From the NCBI RefSeq assembly GCF_013364195.1, contig NZ_CP054918.1, positions 1,038,501-1,102,500 of the forward strand: DNA of 64,000 nucleotides, written 5' to 3'. The position numbers and the translations under genes were made by a program. The notes below the pieces were generated by a model, which saw nothing but the letters and a program-made list of their open reading frames with translations, did not search any database and had not been told where the DNA came from. Numbering within the stretch: position 1 is the first letter of the stretch; each line of letters begins with the position of its first letter. Positions 17,930 through 26,656 of this stretch are shown piece by piece. The DNA is from Streptomyces sp. NA04227 (lineage in GTDB: Bacteria > Actinomycetota > Actinomycetes > Streptomycetales > Streptomycetaceae).

Positions 17930-18715
17930 GTGCCGCGCATGCTCGACCTCAGCGACGACGTCCGTGCCGAGATCGGTGACCAGGAAGCCGACCGGCTGCT
18001 CACCGGCGGGGACACCCCGGGGAGCTACGACTGCACGTCCTGCCGCACCCCCGGCGACTCGGCGCAAGAAGCCACCAGCACCGTCCTCTTCGTCGGCGAC
18101 GAGACCGCCGTCCTCGCCTTCGCCCACTCCGCGTGCCTGCCCTCGCAGGTGGTCCGGGTCACGGAGGAGGAACTCCAGGGCGCCGTACGGTCCATCACCG
18201 AGAACCAGCCCGGCGCCGGGGCCGGTGCCGATTCCGCACCGCAGCCCGCCGTCCTCGGGGTGACCAGTGGACTCGTCCTGCTCGAGGACGAGTTGCACCC
18301 CGCCCTCGTCGTGGAGCCGACCGGCCCCGTCGCCCGGCCCGGCAGCACCGCGGGCGTCGACGAGTTCCTCCCGCTGGTGATCGACCACGGCTTCCGGCCG
18401 GTACCGGCGCTCACCTCGGTGCCGCCGGTACTGCACGGCTGGTCGGTACTGGTCGCCAACGGCCAGCTGCACTCGGTGCTCCAGCCGGGCACCGACGGCG
18501 GCGCCCCGGTCGCCTGGTGGCAGGCGCACCAGCCGCTCCAGGTCACCGACAGCTGGCGCACCGCGGCCGCCAAGCTCCAGCAGATCCTGGTGTTCACGGC
18601 GCCCGCCGGTTCCATCGGCCGCCAGCCGCGCGAGGACCTGATGCGCCAGGCGCTCGACCGGGCCGCCGCGAACGGGCTGCTCGCGGGCGCGGCGATGCCG
18701 CTCGCGGGTACCTGA
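17930..18715 (+). CDS. Conserved hypothetical protein with N-terminal CxxC
   Basis: 261 aa, soluble, acidic. GTG 17930 has GAGGAG 7 nt upstream. Near residue 32 there is YDCTSCRTPGDS, a CxxC that could bind zinc, followed by a short alpha/beta region (TVLFVGDETAVLAFAHSACLP). After a Gly/Ala linker (about 95-105) a second domain reads LVLLEDELHPALVVEPTG and ends with DLMRQALDRAAANGLLAGA. I do not recognise a named family; close relatives occur throughout Streptomyces as hypothetical proteins. Neighbours give no functional hint. Confidence 0.75.
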   Translation: MPRMLDLSDDVRAEIGDQEADRLLTGGDTPGSYDCTSCRTPGDSAQEATSTVLFVGDETAVLAFAHSACLPSQVVRVTEEELQGAVRSITENQPGAGAGADSAPQPAVLGVTSGLVLLEDELHPALVVEPTGPVARPGSTAGVDEFLPLVIDHGFRPVPALTSVPPVLHGWSVLVANGQLHSVLQPGTDGGAPVAWWQAHQPLQVTDSWRTAAAKLQQILVFTAPAGSIGRQPREDLMRQALDRAAANGLLAGAAMPLAGT

Positions 18716-18851
18716 TGCGGAGCGGCCACCGGGCCCCGTTTCGGCGACGAAACCGGCGCGGTGGCCGCATCCGAAGGACTTGTGGGTCGTTTGCCCTTAC
18801 GTGCACCCCTATGACCCAAGCCGCCGCCCGCTGCCGAGTTCCATCCCGTCC

Positions 18852-19199
18852 ATGCGCCCCGCGCACGACATGACGGCAGCCGTCTCGCCCACGCCGATCT
18901 ACGACGCGCTCTACGCGGAGTACCGAAGGGCGTTCAAGGCCCTTCCGGGTGACCGGAGTGGTGAGGAACACCTGAACTTCCGTGGTTTCTCCGCCGACTT
19001 GACGGATCTGTGGGCCGGACGCCACGACCCGGTGCCCGGCGTGACGCACCACTCGGGCACGTATCAGTGGCCGCAGCCCGCCCGCCGCAAGGGCCGCCAC
19101 CGTACCGACCAGCCCGCCTGGCAGCCGGTCGGCCGCCTGCCGGGCGCCGGTGGGCGGGTGCCCGCGGCGCTGCCGCCCGCGCCGCGCCGCGAACACTGA
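18852..19199 (+). CDS. Small conserved hypothetical protein next to der
   Basis: 115 aa if the ATG at 18852 is used; ATG at 18870 (MTAAVSPTPIYDALYAEYRR) gives 109 aa. Neither has a clear ribosome site. The conserved part is residues 10-55 (YAEYRRAFKALPGDRSGEEH, then NFRGFSADLTDLWAGRHDP), helical and charged. The C-terminal half is basic, Pro/Arg/Gly-rich (ARRKGRHRTDQP) and probably disordered. A basic tail next to the ribosome-assembly GTPase gene might hint at RNA contact, but that is speculation. Ends 46 nt before a shared terminator. Confidence 0.65.
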   Translation: MRPAHDMTAAVSPTPIYDALYAEYRRAFKALPGDRSGEEHLNFRGFSADLTDLWAGRHDPVPGVTHHSGTYQWPQPARRKGRHRTDQPAWQPVGRLPGAGGRVPAALPPAPRREH

Positions 19200-19244
19200 A
19201 CCGCCGTGCGCCGAGGCCTCGGCGCTCCAAACGCCCCCGCACAC

Positions 19245-19285
19245 ACGACGACGGCCGCCCCTGCTGAACGGGCGGCCGTCGTCGT
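19245..19285. terminator. Bidirectional terminator between 18852 gene and der
   Basis: Perfect 16-bp stem (19245-19260 with 19270-19285) and 9-nt loop, 44 nt beyond the der stop and 46 nt beyond the convergent stop. Confidence 0.85.
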
Positions 19286-19328
19286 ACGGTGAGGCGCGGG
19301 CGCGGCCGGTCGGCGCGCGCCGGTGCGG

Positions 19329-20828
19329 TTACTTCTTGCGGCCGCGCTTCTCGCGTACCCGTACCGAGATGTGCAGGGGCGTGCCCTCGAAGCCGAACTC
19401 CTCGCGCAGCCTGCGCTCCACGAAGCGCCGGTAGCCGTGCTCGATGAAGCCCGAGGCGAACAGCACGAAGCGGGGCGGCTTGGTTCCGGCCTGGGTGCCG
19501 AAGAGGATGCGCGGCTGCTTGCCGCCGCGGACCGGGTGCGGGTGGGCGGCGACGAGTTCGCCGAGGAAGGCGTTGAGCCTGCCGGTGGGCACCCGGGTCT
19601 CCCAGCCCGCGAGGGCGGTCTCGATCGCCGGGACGAGCTTTTCCATGTGCCGCCCGGTGCGCGCCGAGACGTTCACCCGCGGCGCCCAGGCCACCTGGGC
19701 GAGCTCGGTCTCGATCTCGCGCTCCAGGTAGTAGCGCCGCTCCTCGTCGAGGGTGTCCCACTTGTTGTACGCGAGGACGAGCGCGCGTCCGGCCTCGACG
19801 GCCATGGTCACGATGCGCTGGTCCTGGATGCTGATCTGCTCCCCGGCGTCGATGAGGACGACGGCGACCTCGGCCTTCTCGACCGCGGCGGCGGTGCGCA
19901 GCGAGGCGTAGTAGTCGGCGCCCTGCTGGAGGTGGACCCGCTTGCGGATGCCCGCCGTGTCGACGAACTTCCAGGTGACACCGCCGAGTTCGATCAGTTC
20001 GTCAACCGGGTCGCGGGTGGTGCCGGCGAGCTCGTTGACGACGACGCGCTCCTCGTTGGCCACCTGGTTCAGGAGGGACGACTTGCCGACATTGGGGCGG
20101 CCGATCAGCGCGATACGGCGCGGGCCGCCGAGAGCCGCGCCGAAGCGCTGCGCGGGCGCCTCGGGCAGTGCTTCGAGGACGGCGTCGAGCATGTCGCCGG
20201 TGCCGCGGCCGTGCAGCGCGGAGACGGGGTGCGGTTCGCCGAGACCGAGGGACCACAGCGCGGTCGCGTCCGCCTCGCCGCTCGGTCCGTCGACCTTGTT
20301 GGCACACAGCACGACGGGCTTGCCCGCCTTGCGCAGCAGGCGCACCACGGCCTCGTCGGTGTCGGTGGCGCCGACCGTGGCGTCCACCACGAACACCACG
20401 GCGTCGGCGGCCTCGATGGCGTACTCGGCCTGGGCGGCCACCGAGGCGTCGATACCGAGGACGTCCTGCTCCCAGCCGCCGGTGTCGACCACCTTGAAGC
20501 GGCGTCCGGCCCACTCGGCCTCGTAGGTGACGCGGTCGCGGGTGACGCCGGGCTTGTCCTCGACGACCGCCTCGCGGCGGCCGATGAAGCGGTTCACCAG
20601 GGTCGACTTGCCGACGTTGGGGCGGCCGACGACGGCGAGGACCGGCAGCGGACCGTGGCCCGCCTCCTCGATGGCGCCCTCGACGTCCTCGAGGTCGAAG
20701 CCCTCCTCGGCGGCCAGTTCCATGAACGCCGTGTACTCGGCGTCGCCGAGTTCGCCGTGGTCGTGCTCCGTGCCCGCGAAGTCCGCCGCAGCGTTCTCGG
20801 CGGACTCGGGCTGGCTGGGGTCGTTCAT
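19329..20828 (-). CDS. der: Ribosome biogenesis GTPase Der (EngA)
   Basis: 499-aa cytoplasmic GTPase needed for 50S maturation. Two tandem G domains are visible: G1 motifs GRPNVGKST (about residue 70) and GRPNVGKSS (about 245), G3 DTGGWE and DTAGIR, G4 NKVD and NKWD. The C-terminal KH-like domain (about 400-490) ends with EKRGRKK. An acidic 60-residue N-terminal extension precedes domain 1, as in other actinobacteria. ATG 20828. It is third in the cmk-acyltransferase-der order; a 69-bp gap separates it from the acyltransferase, so read-through is likely. Its strand ends at the hairpin 19245-19285. Confidence 0.97.
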   Translation of the reverse strand: MNDPSQPESAENAAADFAGTEHDHGELGDAEYTAFMELAAEEGFDLEDVEGAIEEAGHGPLPVLAVVGRPNVGKSTLVNRFIGRREAVVEDKPGVTRDRVTYEAEWAGRRFKVVDTGGWEQDVLGIDASVAAQAEYAIEAADAVVFVVDATVGATDTDEAVVRLLRKAGKPVVLCANKVDGPSGEADATALWSLGLGEPHPVSALHGRGTGDMLDAVLEALPEAPAQRFGAALGGPRRIALIGRPNVGKSSLLNQVANEERVVVNELAGTTRDPVDELIELGGVTWKFVDTAGIRKRVHLQQGADYYASLRTAAAVEKAEVAVVLIDAGEQISIQDQRIVTMAVEAGRALVLAYNKWDTLDEERRYYLEREIETELAQVAWAPRVNVSARTGRHMEKLVPAIETALAGWETRVPTGRLNAFLGELVAAHPHPVRGGKQPRILFGTQAGTKPPRFVLFASGFIEHGYRRFVERRLREEFGFEGTPLHISVRVREKRGRKK

Positions 20829-20897
20829 GAAGTCCGTACCTCGTTCATCGTGGTGATCGTGGACCGCGGCGCGGGCGGCCCACTGCTCAAGTGTCGC

Positions 20898-21554
20898 TCA
20901 GCGCCGGGTGAGACGCCGCGCGTTTTCCAGATGGGCGGCGAGCCGCTTCTGGATCCGTACGGTCGCCTCGTCCATCGCCCTGCGGGTGCGCCGCCCGCTG
21001 TGGTCACCGGCCTCGAAGGGCTCCCCGAAGACCAGGTCGATCCGGGTCCGCAGCGGCGGAAGACCGGGGATCAGTCTGCTGCGGGCCCCCGCGCTGCCCA
21101 GTACCGCGACCGGTACGACCGGTGCGCCGCTGCGCACCGCGAAGTAGGCCAGTCCCGAGCGCAGGGACGCGAAGTCGCCCTCGCCGCGGGTGCCTTCGGG
21201 AAATATGCCGAGCACTCCGCCGCCGTCCAGGACCTTCAAGGCCCGGGTGACGGCCGCGCGGTCGGCCGACTCGCGGTCGATGGAGAGCTGTCCGAGACCG
21301 TTGAGGAAGGCTCCCATCGGGCCGCGGAACATCTCCTTCTTTATGAGGAAGTGCACCGGGCGCGGTGAGGAGCCCATCAGGAGCGGGCCGTCCGCGAAGT
21401 TCGAGTGGTTGACGGCGAAGATCAGCGGTCCGGTGGCCGGTACCTTCCAGGCCCCCAGGGTCCGGGGGCGGTAGAGGCCGTGCACCACCGGCACCCCGAG
21501 CCGTCTGCCGAACTCCGCCCCGCGCGCGGACGGCGCAGGGTCGGGAGTGCTCAC
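20898..21554 (-). CDS. plsC: 1-acyl-glycerol-3-phosphate acyltransferase-like protein (PlsC)
   Basis: 218-aa membrane-associated acyltransferase that adds an acyl chain to lysophosphatidate or a related lipid. Motifs: NHSNFAD (the HX4D catalytic block, about residue 46), GQLSIDRE, FPEGTRGEG (about 116) and a V-P-V-A-V-L block. The GTG start at 21554 overlaps the cmk stop by GTGA, so translation is coupled. In mycobacteria cmk and der are adjacent; an acyltransferase between them is typical for Streptomyces. The exact acceptor is inferred; several PlsC paralogues usually exist per genome. Confidence 0.88.
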   Translation of the reverse strand: MSTPDPAPSARGAEFGRRLGVPVVHGLYRPRTLGAWKVPATGPLIFAVNHSNFADGPLLMGSSPRPVHFLIKKEMFRGPMGAFLNGLGQLSIDRESADRAAVTRALKVLDGGGVLGIFPEGTRGEGDFASLRSGLAYFAVRSGAPVVPVAVLGSAGARSRLIPGLPPLRTRIDLVFGEPFEAGDHSGRRTRRAMDEATVRIQKRLAAHLENARRLTRR

Positions 21555-22252
21555 TTCGCGGCCCGCTTCTCCTCGACGAGGGTCACGACACACTCGATGA
21601 CCTGCTGGAGGGTGAGCTCCGTGGTGTCGACCTCGACGGCGTCGCCCGCCTTGGCGAGCGGCGAGGTCTTCCGGCTGGAGTCGGCGGTGTCCCGCTTGAT
21701 CAGGGCCTCGCGGGTGGCCTGGACGTCGGCGCTCTTCATCTCGCTGCTGCGGCGCGCGGCGCGGGCCTCGGGCGAGGCGGTCAGGAAGATCTTCAGGTCG
21801 GCGTCGGGGAGCACGGTGGTGCCGATGTCGCGGCCCTCGACGACGATGCCGCCCGGCGCGGCCGCCGCGATGGCGCGCTGCAGCTCGGTGATCCGGGTGC
21901 GCACCTCGGGCACCGCGCTGACGGCGCTGACCTTGGAGGTGACCTCCGGGGTGCGGATGGGCTGGGCCACATCGGTGCCGTCCACCACGATCGTCGGCGC
22001 GGCCGGGTCGGTGCCGGAGACGATCTCCGGCTTGCCCGCGGCCGAGGCGATCGCGCTGGGGTCCTCGATGTCGATGCCGTTGTTCACCATCCACCAGGTG
22101 ATCGCGCGGTACTGGGCGCCGGTGTCCAGGTAGCTGAGGCCGAGCTGGGCGGCGACGGCCTTGGAAGTGCTCGACTTGCCCGTGCCGGAGGGGCCGTCGA
22201 TGGCGACGATGACGGCCTGGACGGCCTCAGTGGTCTCGGCGGCGGTTTCCAC
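21551..22252 (-). CDS. cmk: (d)CMP kinase
   Basis: 233-aa NMP kinase: CMP or dCMP plus ATP to the diphosphate. P-loop GPSGTGKSSTSK near residue 20, the CMP-specific QYRAITWWM, and IVVEGRDIGTTVLPDADLKIFL with the conserved R-D-I-G-T. The start is set at GTG 22252 because AGGAAGG lies about 11 nt upstream; a GTG at 22264 is abutted by that same site and is less likely. First gene of the cmk-plsC-der unit; a tyrA terminator (22470-22491) lies upstream, so it should have its own promoter in 22260-22460. Confidence 0.96.
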   Translation of the reverse strand: METAAETTEAVQAVIVAIDGPSGTGKSSTSKAVAAQLGLSYLDTGAQYRAITWWMVNNGIDIEDPSAIASAAGKPEIVSGTDPAAPTIVVDGTDVAQPIRTPEVTSKVSAVSAVPEVRTRITELQRAIAAAAPGGIVVEGRDIGTTVLPDADLKIFLTASPEARAARRSSEMKSADVQATREALIKRDTADSSRKTSPLAKAGDAVEVDTTELTLQQVIECVVTLVEEKRAAK

Positions 22253-22469
22253 AGCGAAGGACACCTTCCTGGTACGGGGAGTGAGAGCGCGAACAGGGCG
22301 AGAGAGCCCCGCACAAGGTTACTGGCTCCGCGGGGCGCCTCTTTCACGGCAGGGTCCGCCCCGGGTCCCCCACCGTACTGCGGGCGCTCCCGGCGGGCGT
22401 TGTCGCTGGTCAGCCGAGGCCGGTGGCTGCCGGTGCCGCTGGGGTCGGGCCTTCGCCGTACTCGGCAGT

Positions 22470-22491
22470 GCCGCCGGGTGGGCCCGGCGGC
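22470..22491 (-). terminator. tyrA terminator hairpin
   Basis: GCCGCCGGG (22470-22478), loop TGGG, complement 22483-22491; 20 nt past the tyrA stop. Confidence 0.6.
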
Positions 22492-22511
22492 GCCCGCTCC
22501 CGCCGCCCCGG

Positions 22512-23597
22512 TCAGCCCCGCAGCACCCAGCCCTGCTCGGTGAGTGCGCGGGTGAGCACCGGCACGGCCTTGGGTTCGACCAGGATCTGGACGAGTCCGG
22601 CCTGCTGTCCGGTGGCGTGCTCGATGCGGACGTCCTCGATGTTCACGCCCGCCCGTCCGGCGTCCGCGAAGATCCTGGCGAGCTGGCCCGGCTGGTCGTC
22701 GATGAACACGGCGACGCTCTCGTAGACGCGCGGCGCGGCGCCGTGCTTGCCGGGCACCCGCACCTGGCCCGCGTTCCCGCGGCGCAGCACGGCCTCGACG
22801 CCCGCGGCGCCGCCGGTGCGCTTGTCCTCGTCCGCGGACTGCAGGGAGCGCAGCGCGGCGACCGTCTCGCCGAGGTCCTCGGCGAGCTCGGCGAGCAGGT
22901 CGGCGACCGGTCCCGCGTTGGCGGAGAGGATGTCGATCCACATCCGCGGGTCCGAGGCCGCGATCCGGGTCACATCGCGGATGCCCTGGCCGCACAGCCG
23001 TACCGCCGTGTCCTCGGCGTGCTCCAGGCGCGCGGCGACCAGGCTCGACATCAGGTGCGGCATGTGCGAGACGAGGGCGACCGCGCGGTCGTGCGCCTCG
23101 GCGTCCATCACCACCGGCACGGCCCGGCACAGGGAGACCAGCTCCAGGGCCAGGTTGAGCACCTCGGTGTCGGTCTCCGGGGTCGGCGTCAGCACCCAGG
23201 GGCGGCCCTCGAAGAGTTCGGCGGTCGCGGCGAGCGGTCCTGACTTCTCGCGGCCGGACATGGGGTGGGTGCCGAGGTACCGGCTCAGGTCGGCGCTGCG
23301 TGCGCGCAGTTCCCCGAGCGGTCCGCCCTTGACGCTGGCGACGTCCAGGTAGCCGCGGCCGAGCCCCTTGTCCATGGCCTCGGCGAGGGTGTCGGCGACC
23401 CGGGCGGGCGGTACCGCCACGAGGACCAGGTCGACCGGTACCTCGGGGGCCCGGTCGGTCCCCGCGCCGAGCGAGGCGGCCGTGCCCGCCTGGGCCGGGT
23501 CGTGGTCGGCGAGGTGCACGGTCACGCCGCGCGAGGCGAGCGCGAGGGCGGCCGAGGTGCCGATGAGGCCGGTGCCGATGACGAGCGCGGTTCTCAC
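22512..23597 (-). CDS. tyrA: Prephenate dehydrogenase with C-terminal ACT domain
   Basis: 361-aa NAD(P)-dependent enzyme converting prephenate to 4-hydroxyphenylpyruvate in tyrosine synthesis. Rossmann motif VIGTGLIGTSAALAL starts at residue 6. The catalytic region has THPMSGREKSGP (about residue 135) and VMDAEAHDRAVALVSHMPHL. The ACT regulatory domain begins around residue 285 (VAVFIDDQPGQLARIFADAG), the likely tyrosine sensor. Its GTG overlaps the aroH stop by 4 bp, so chorismate mutase and prephenate dehydrogenase are made together, giving consecutive steps chorismate to prephenate to 4-hydroxyphenylpyruvate. Confidence 0.95.
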   Translation of the reverse strand: MRTALVIGTGLIGTSAALALASRGVTVHLADHDPAQAGTAASLGAGTDRAPEVPVDLVLVAVPPARVADTLAEAMDKGLGRGYLDVASVKGGPLGELRARSADLSRYLGTHPMSGREKSGPLAATAELFEGRPWVLTPTPETDTEVLNLALELVSLCRAVPVVMDAEAHDRAVALVSHMPHLMSSLVAARLEHAEDTAVRLCGQGIRDVTRIAASDPRMWIDILSANAGPVADLLAELAEDLGETVAALRSLQSADEDKRTGGAAGVEAVLRRGNAGQVRVPGKHGAAPRVYESVAVFIDDQPGQLARIFADAGRAGVNIEDVRIEHATGQQAGLVQILVEPKAVPVLTRALTEQGWVLRG

Positions 23598-23956
23598 TGG
23601 GCGATGTCCTTGCGGAGGGAGGCGGCGGCGCCGAGGTAGACGTGCACGAGATCGGCGCGGGGCCGGTCGGACTCGATGTGCGCGAGCAGCCGTACCACCC
23701 GCGGCATGGCGCCCTCGACGTCGATCTCCTGGGCGCAGATCAGCGGCACGTCCACGATGCCCAGCTTGCGGGCCGCGGCGGCCGGGAAGTCGCTGTGCAG
23801 GTCGGGGGTGGCCGTGAACCAGATACTGATCACGTCGTCCGTGCTGAGGTCGTTGCGGTCGAGCACCGCCGTCAACAGCTCGCGGACCTGCTCGCCCATG
23901 TGATCGGCCGCGTCCCGGTCCAGCTGGACAGCGCCTCGCACCGCTCGTACCGCCAC
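23594..23956 (-). CDS. aroH: Chorismate mutase, AroH type
   Basis: 120-aa monofunctional chorismate mutase (chorismate to prephenate). The AroH fold is recognised from MAVRAVRGAVQLDRD at the N-terminus, where the Arg of V-R-G-A is catalytic, and from ISIWFTATPDLHSDFPA and HVYLGAAASLRKD. GTG 23956 has GAGGAG 7 nt upstream. It is first in the aroH-tyrA pair (4-bp overlap). Confidence 0.96.
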   Translation of the reverse strand: MAVRAVRGAVQLDRDAADHMGEQVRELLTAVLDRNDLSTDDVISIWFTATPDLHSDFPAAAARKLGIVDVPLICAQEIDVEGAMPRVVRLLAHIESDRPRADLVHVYLGAAASLRKDIAQ

Positions 23957-24079
23957 GGTCTCGCTCCTCGACTGCGTCGTACGGTATTGCTGGTCAACGG
24001 CCGCCGCGGTCCCCTGTGGACTCGCGTGTCCGCCCTGCCAGGGTAGTCAGCGCGGCGCGTCCGTGTGACGCCGGTCCGG

Positions 24080-25627
24080 TCACTGGACGCTCCGCAGTCG
24101 CACCCGCCGCAGGAAGTCCTCGACCCGGCGTGCGTCGGGCCCGTCCGGCAGCGGGCTGCCCTCCAGCGCGCGGTCGGCCTCCTCGGCCAGGCGGCGCATC
24201 CGGGACTCGACCTCGGGCCAGGCCACCTCGCCGCGTTTGACGGCGAGCAACTCCTCGCGGCGGTCGCCGACGTCGATCACCAGACGCCCGGTGCGCAGCA
24301 GGTCACCGCAGGTGGTCAGGAGTCGCAGCAGGTGCATGGCGTGCTTCCAGCGCGGCGCCCCGTGCACCCGTACGTCCGCCTCCAGCTTCTTGTACTGGCC
24401 CCGCGCGTAGCGGACGAAGGTGTCGTGGGCCTGCCGGGAGAGGAAGGCGCCGCGCAGGTCGAGGAGTTCCTGTCCGGTCTCGTCGAGGTGCTCGACGAGG
24501 GGCGAGTGCAGGCACTCCAGGATGTTCGGGTTGGCGCGCAGGGCCAGCTCGCAGAACCGCTCGATCTCCCAGGAGAACTGCTCCTCGGCCGGGCCCTCGA
24601 CGTGCGTCGGCGGCTTCTCGAACCGCCAGTACAGCGGGGTCGGGGCGACGAAGACTCCCCTGCGGTCGGTGTCGCTGCTCTCCGTCGCCAGGCCGAAGGC
24701 GCGCGAGCCCATCACGCAGGAGTAGACGGTGTGCTTGCCCACGAGGTCGGTGTCGTCGTGCTGCCGCGCGGGGCCGGTGTCGTCCGTGCCATGAGCGTCC
24801 TTCGCGGGTGCCGCCACGCGAACTCGCCGTCCGGCGCCGGGCGGGGCGGCGGGCGTGCGGACGCGGACCACGAGGTCGTGCAGGGCGTCGTGGCCGCCGG
24901 GGGTGTCCGGCAGGGACGAGCGTTCCTGCGCCGCGTCGAGCACCGCGTGCAGCCGTTCGACGTCCGCGCGGACGGTGTCCGGGTCGACCTCGGCCGGGCC
25001 GTGCTCGCGCTCGCTCTTGGCCGCGACGAGGTCGGGCACATAGGCGGGCGCCTCGGGGAGTTCGGCGGCGAGGGTCGGCAGATGCGCCTCGATTCCGCCG
25101 CCGCGCATCAGGTGGATGCCGGTGAGCAGGACCCGCAAGGTGTAGAGCAGCGGCTTGAGTTCACCGGTGCGTTCGAACAGGCGCCACTGGGTCCTGGCGA
25201 AGCCCCGGTAGTGGTGCGCGTGGTGGTGGGTGAGCACCTGCGGGGCCAGCGACACGAGTGCGGCGTGCGCCTCGGTGCTGTGCACGACCAGGGGCGAGAG
25301 CAGCTGTTCCAGGACGTAGCCGTTGCGGCGCAGCATCAGGCGGACGAACTTGCGCAGGTCGTGGGTGACGAGGTCCATCTCCACGCCGTCGCGCTCCCAC
25401 ATCCGCGAGCAGGTCTCCTCGGGTTCGCGCAGGCCGAGGAGTTGGGCCGCCGGGAGCAGGTGCACCCCGCGCATGTCGACGTCGGAGTCGCGGGAGGGGA
25501 ATCCGTACAGATGGGCTCCCGAGGCGGTCGCGAACAGGACGGGGTGGGCCTGTTCGGCGACCACCGCGCCGAGGTCCGCCTCCGGCAGCCCGGCCTTGGT
25601 CAGTACGTCCGTGTCGTCGCGTCTCAC
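24080..25627 (-). CDS. Double RlaP-like nucleotidyltransferase (two fused domains)
   Basis: 515 aa, soluble. Two copies of a polymerase-beta-fold nucleotidyltransferase like RlaP (RNA-repair associated) or YcgL/DUF2204 proteins. Copy 1, about residues 28-240, has ASGAHLYGFPSRDSDVDMRG and a third acidic residue in GVEMDLVTHDLRKF. Copy 2, about 290-500, has MGSRAFGLATESSDTDRRG and EEQFSWEIERFCEL. Each is followed by a helical region with an NP/N-x-LE-x-L-SPLV motif (VLEQLLSPLV; ILECLHSPLV). Single-domain family members are about half this length. The two are joined by a charged linker (about 255-285). GTG 25627 starts 3 nt after the upstream stop, in the coupled operon with DraG-like, NUDIX, NadR-like and PnuC genes. 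Exact substrate, RNA end or nucleotide, is unknown. Confidence 0.85.
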   Translation of the reverse strand: MRRDDTDVLTKAGLPEADLGAVVAEQAHPVLFATASGAHLYGFPSRDSDVDMRGVHLLPAAQLLGLREPEETCSRMWERDGVEMDLVTHDLRKFVRLMLRRNGYVLEQLLSPLVVHSTEAHAALVSLAPQVLTHHHAHHYRGFARTQWRLFERTGELKPLLYTLRVLLTGIHLMRGGGIEAHLPTLAAELPEAPAYVPDLVAAKSEREHGPAEVDPDTVRADVERLHAVLDAAQERSSLPDTPGGHDALHDLVVRVRTPAAPPGAGRRVRVAAPAKDAHGTDDTGPARQHDDTDLVGKHTVYSCVMGSRAFGLATESSDTDRRGVFVAPTPLYWRFEKPPTHVEGPAEEQFSWEIERFCELALRANPNILECLHSPLVEHLDETGQELLDLRGAFLSRQAHDTFVRYARGQYKKLEADVRVHGAPRWKHAMHLLRLLTTCGDLLRTGRLVIDVGDRREELLAVKRGEVAWPEVESRMRRLAEEADRALEGSPLPDGPDARRVEDFLRRVRLRSVQ

Positions 25628-25630
25628 CGC

Positions 25631-26656
25631 TCAAGCGTCCCAGAGCGCTCCCAGCGTCACCAACTGGCTTTCGTACTCGATGCGGTCGGCCCAGTCGTGC
25701 GGCCAGGCGTCCGGGCCGTGGTACGCACCGGCCAGGGCGCCGGTGAGCGCGGCGATCGAGTCCGAGTCGCCCGCGGTGCAGGCAGCCCTGCGCAGGGCCG
25801 TCACGGGTTCGTCGACGAACAGCAGGAAGCACAACAGCGCGGTGGCCAGGGCCTCTTCGGCGATCCAGCCCTCGCCGGTGGCCAGGCACGGGTCGGTCTC
25901 CGGGGAGACGGTGCGCAGCGCGTCCCGGACTCGTTCGAGCGCCGCCAGGCAGTCGTCCCAGCCGCGTGCGACGAAGGCGCCGGGCGAGGCGTCGTGGGAG
26001 CGCGTCCACAGGTCGCCGAGCCAGCGCCGGTGGTACGTGTCCCGGTTGTCGAGCGCGTACGAGCGCAGCCGTCCGACCAGACCGGCGGGGTCGGTGCCGG
26101 TGGCCAGCAGCCGTATCGCGTGGGCGGTGAGGTCGGAGGCGGCGAGCGCGGTGGGGTGGCCGTGGGTGAGCCCGGCCTGCAACTGGGCGGCGCCCGCGCG
26201 CTGTTCGTCGCTCAGGTGCGGCAGCAGGCCGAGCGGGGCGACGCGCATATTGGCCCCGCAGCCCTTGGAGCCGATCCTGCTGGCGTCCTGCCAGGGCAGG
26301 TCGGGGTCGGCGAGCAGTTCGCAGGCCCTCAGACAGGTGTGGCCGGGCGCCCGGTTGTTCTCGGGCGAGACGGACCAGGCGACGAAGGCCTCCCGCAGCG
26401 GCCGGTGCAGGTGCGCGGCGTCGAGCGGGCCGCGGTCGGTCACCTCGCGCAGGGCGTGTCCGAGGGCGAGGGTCATCTGGGTGTCGTCGGTGATGAGGGC
26501 GGGTTCGGGCAGCTCCATCTCGCGCCAGGGGCCGCACTTGGCGAGGATCGCGGGCACGTTGTCGAACTCGGTCGGACAGCCGAGAGCGTCACCGAGGGCG
26601 AGTCCGAGCAGGGAGCCGGTGGCGGCGCGTCCGGCGGTACGGGTGGGCAGGGTCAT
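25631..26656 (-). CDS. ADP-ribosylglycohydrolase (DraG-like)
   Basis: 341-aa cytoplasmic hydrolase that removes ADP-ribose from modified protein or other substrates using two metal ions. Signatures are complete: GSLLGLALGDALGCPTEF near residue 12, the metal-binding ITDDTQMTLAL (about 52), and AGDSDSIAALTGALAGAYHG (about 290), whose aspartates bind the second metal. Length fits family. ATG 26656 shares one base with the preceding TGA (TGATG). Placed between an NrtR-like regulator and a double nucleotidyltransferase, which points to turnover of ADP-ribose derived from NAD. No dinitrogenase reductase genes are nearby, so it is not the nitrogen-fixation DraG. Confidence 0.92.
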   Translation of the reverse strand: MTLPTRTAGRAATGSLLGLALGDALGCPTEFDNVPAILAKCGPWREMELPEPALITDDTQMTLALGHALREVTDRGPLDAAHLHRPLREAFVAWSVSPENNRAPGHTCLRACELLADPDLPWQDASRIGSKGCGANMRVAPLGLLPHLSDEQRAGAAQLQAGLTHGHPTALAASDLTAHAIRLLATGTDPAGLVGRLRSYALDNRDTYHRRWLGDLWTRSHDASPGAFVARGWDDCLAALERVRDALRTVSPETDPCLATGEGWIAEEALATALLCFLLFVDEPVTALRRAACTAGDSDSIAALTGALAGAYHGPDAWPHDWADRIEYESQLVTLGALWDA

